Source of the DNA: Palleronia aestuarii
GTDB lineage: Bacteria; Pseudomonadota; Alphaproteobacteria; Rhodobacterales; Rhodobacteraceae
Direction of reading: 5' to 3'
Length of the DNA: 64,000 nt
NCBI RefSeq assembly: GCF_003253995.1
Contig: NZ_QKZL01000002.1
Span: forward strand, 124,001-188,000
Made by a program: the position numbers and the translations under genes. How positions within the stretch are numbered: the stretch's first letter is position 1; the number at the start of each line of letters is the position of its first letter. The notes beneath the pieces were generated by a model. The model worked only from the letters and a program-made list of their open reading frames with translations, had not been told where the DNA came from and did no database searches. Positions 62,374-64,000 of this stretch are shown in pieces.

Positions 62374-63591
62374 ATGCCACCCGTCTCTCCGCTCGCGCCG
62401 GAGCGGTTCCCGGACCTGCCTCCGATTTCCGGAGCGCGTTTCGCCGCCACGGCCGCGGGCGTTCGTTATCGCGACCGTACGGACGTGATGCTGGCGCTTC
62501 TCGATCCCGGCTCAACCATCGCGGGGGTTTTCACGCGCTCCGCGACGCGCTCGGCCCCGGTCCTCGATTGCCAGGAGAAGCTTGGGGGCGACGCGTCGGA
62601 AGGCGCGGCGATCCTGGTCAATTCCGGTAATTCCAACGCGTTCACCGGAGCGGCGGGCACGCAATCCGTCGCCCGGATCGCGAAAGCGCTCGCGGGCATC
62701 GCCGACATTCCGGAAGAGCGTGTTTTTACCGCGTCGACCGGCGTCATAGGAGAGCGGTTGCCGGACGACCGGATCACCGCGGTCCTCGATCGCTTGGCCG
62801 CATCGGCGAACGCCGACGGGCTTGCCGATGCCGCGCGGGCGATCATGACGACGGACACCTTCCCCAAGGGCGCCGCGCGGGAAATCGAGACGGAACACGG
62901 CCCCGTCCGCATCGCCGGCATCGCCAAGGGCTCGGGCATGATCGCGCCCGACATGGCGACGATGCTGGTCTACATCTTCACCGATGCGCGTGTCGCACAG
63001 CCCCTTCTGCAGGAGATGCTGTCGGATCTGACGGATCGCACCTTCAACTGCATCACCGTCGATAGCGACACGTCGACCTCCGACACGCTTCTTCTTGCGG
63101 CGACGGGACACGCGGCCGAGATCACGGAGCGGGGCGGTCCCTTCGAAACCGCGCTCCACGAGGTGATGCTCGACCTCGCCCATCAGGTCGTCCGCGACGG
63201 TGAGGGCGCGACGAAGTTCATCGAGATCTCGGTGACCGGTGCGACCGATGATGACGATGCGAAAAAAGCCGCGTTCGCCATTGCCAACTCCCCCCTCGTC
63301 AAGACCGCCGCGGCGGGCGAGGATCCGAATTGGGGGCGGATCGTCATGGCGGTCGGCAAATCCGGCGCACAGGCCGATCGCGACCGGCTGTCGATCGCGT
63401 TCGGCGATTTGACTGTCGCGGAGAACGGCTGGGTCTCGCCCGATTACACGGAGGCGGATGGCGCCGCCTACATGAAGAGGTCCGAGCTCAGGATCGGCGT
63501 CGATCTCGGTCTCGCACAAGGCAGCGCGACCGTCTGGACCTGCGATCTCGGCCACGGCTACGTCACGATCAATGCGGATTATCGCTCGTGA
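62374..63591 (+). CDS. argJ: Glutamate N-acetyltransferase / amino-acid acetyltransferase
   Basis: This 405-residue enzyme transfers acetyl from N-acetylornithine to glutamate, closing the arginine cycle. It cleaves itself before Thr196 in KGSGMIAPDMATML to give two chains. Other markers are VNSGNSNAFTG at the start and GEDPNWGRIVMAVGKSG near the C terminus. It lies between the prolyl isomerase and mutT genes, with 6 nt and 10 nt gaps, so all three are probably one transcript. Confidence 0.97.
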   Translation: MPPVSPLAPERFPDLPPISGARFAATAAGVRYRDRTDVMLALLDPGSTIAGVFTRSATRSAPVLDCQEKLGGDASEGAAILVNSGNSNAFTGAAGTQSVARIAKALAGIADIPEERVFTASTGVIGERLPDDRITAVLDRLAASANADGLADAARAIMTTDTFPKGAAREIETEHGPVRIAGIAKGSGMIAPDMATMLVYIFTDARVAQPLLQEMLSDLTDRTFNCITVDSDTSTSDTLLLAATGHAAEITERGGPFETALHEVMLDLAHQVVRDGEGATKFIEISVTGATDDDDAKKAAFAIANSPLVKTAAAGEDPNWGRIVMAVGKSGAQADRDRLSIAFGDLTVAENGWVSPDYTEADGAAYMKRSELRIGVDLGLAQGSATVWTCDLGHGYVTINADYRS

Positions 63592-63601
63592 TGGCGGGGT
63601 C

Positions 63602-64000
63602 GTGAAGATCGTCCTCGTCTCGGCCGTCGCCCTCATCGACGCCGACGGGCGCGTGCTTCTCGCGCAACGACCAGAGGGCAAGGCGATGGCGGGCCTGTGG
63701 GAATTTCCGGGCGGCAAGGTCGAACCGGGGGAAACGCCGGAAGCCGCCCTCATCCGCGAGATTCGGGAAGAACTCGGGATAGATACGTGGCAGAGCTGTC
63801 TCGCTCCGCTCAGCTTCGCATCTCACGGATACGACGATTTCCACCTCCTGATGCCGCTATTCGCCTGTCGCAAGTGGCGGGGCGCGCCGCAACCGCGGGA
63901 GGGTCAGTCCCTCGCCTGGGTCCGTCCCGGACGCCTGCGCGACTATGCCATGCCGCCCGCCGACCTGCCGCTCGTGGCGGTTTTGCGCGACTGGTTATGA
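63602..64000 (+). CDS. mutT: 8-oxo-dGTP diphosphatase MutT (Nudix)
   Basis: This 132-residue Nudix enzyme removes oxidised nucleotides from the pool. The Nudix box is GGKVEPGETPEAALIREIREELG, preceded by VLLAQRPEGKAMAGLWEFPG, the MutT pattern. The start is GTG at 63602, with GGCGGGG before it, because the conserved sequence (VKIVLVSAVALI) begins there. It ends exactly at the window edge with TGA, so the gene is complete. It follows argJ, a common pair in Rhodobacteraceae. Confidence 0.95.
   Translation: MKIVLVSAVALIDADGRVLLAQRPEGKAMAGLWEFPGGKVEPGETPEAALIREIREELGIDTWQSCLAPLSFASHGYDDFHLLMPLFACRKWRGAPQPREGQSLAWVRPGRLRDYAMPPADLPLVAVLRDWL

Overview
The window looks like a stretch of chromosome from an alphaproteobacterium of the Rhodobacteraceae (Roseobacter group). 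It is GC-rich and densely packed. The evidence is a bacteriochlorophyll/carotenoid gene block (crtB-crtI, crtA-bchI-bchD-bchO), the alphaproteobacterial general stress switch (phyR, nepR, ecfG), an alphaproteobacterial LexA box (GTTC-N7-GTTC), and typical neighbour pairs such as amtB/glnK, secA/ppiC/argJ/mutT and dapA/smpB. The combination suggests a flagellated aerobic anoxygenic phototroph. I see no rRNA, insertion sequence, prophage or CRISPR array. There is one tRNA, tRNA-Thr(CGT).

Layout. 0.1-5.5 kb: a reductase, a peroxiredoxin, and a tightly overlapping minus-strand operon ridA-GDPD-GNAT-PCD-mscS. 5.6-9.3 kb: a type I secretion ABC/HlyD pair, then a small secreted-protein gene whose signal peptide is cut off by an in-frame TGA. 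9.3-19.6 kb: housekeeping genes (lytic transglycosylase, dapA, smpB, sulfurtransferase, aminotransferase, rhodanese, amtB-glnK, pbp1A). 19.6-27.5 kb: an orphan, C-terminally shortened dnaE2 with its own LexA box, followed by rppH, ctpA, gpmI, rlmH and rsfS.

27.6-35.7 kb is a general stress response island. phyR diverges from nepR-ecfG-histidine kinase-phospholipase D. Around it lie small envelope-type genes (DUF2945, BrkB, a holin-like DUF, DUF883, a 54-residue one-helix protein, a PRC-barrel protein, DUF1328). I find exact GGAAC-N16-CGTT (EcfG-type) promoters in front of nepR, the 54-residue protein, the DUF1328 gene and a Rho-N-like gene at 43.3 kb, plus two one-mismatch versions. This is the most interesting feature of the window: a visible, locally clustered regulon including two genes too short for routine gene finding.

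35.7-43.2 kb: tamB-tamA (outer membrane assembly) and a formate/nitrite-type channel. 43.6-50.5 kb: part of a photosynthesis gene cluster. Two divergent operons share an intergenic region with two exact TGT-N12-ACA sites (PpsR/CrtJ type). Its usual neighbours (tspO, crtCDEF, puf, other bch) are not here, so the cluster is split. 50.5-56.3 kb: flagellar genes motB-flgE-flgK-flgL-flgI. 56.4-64 kb: ubiG, a Tat-exported SMP-30-like protein, the tRNA, secA, a periplasmic prolyl isomerase, argJ and mutT.
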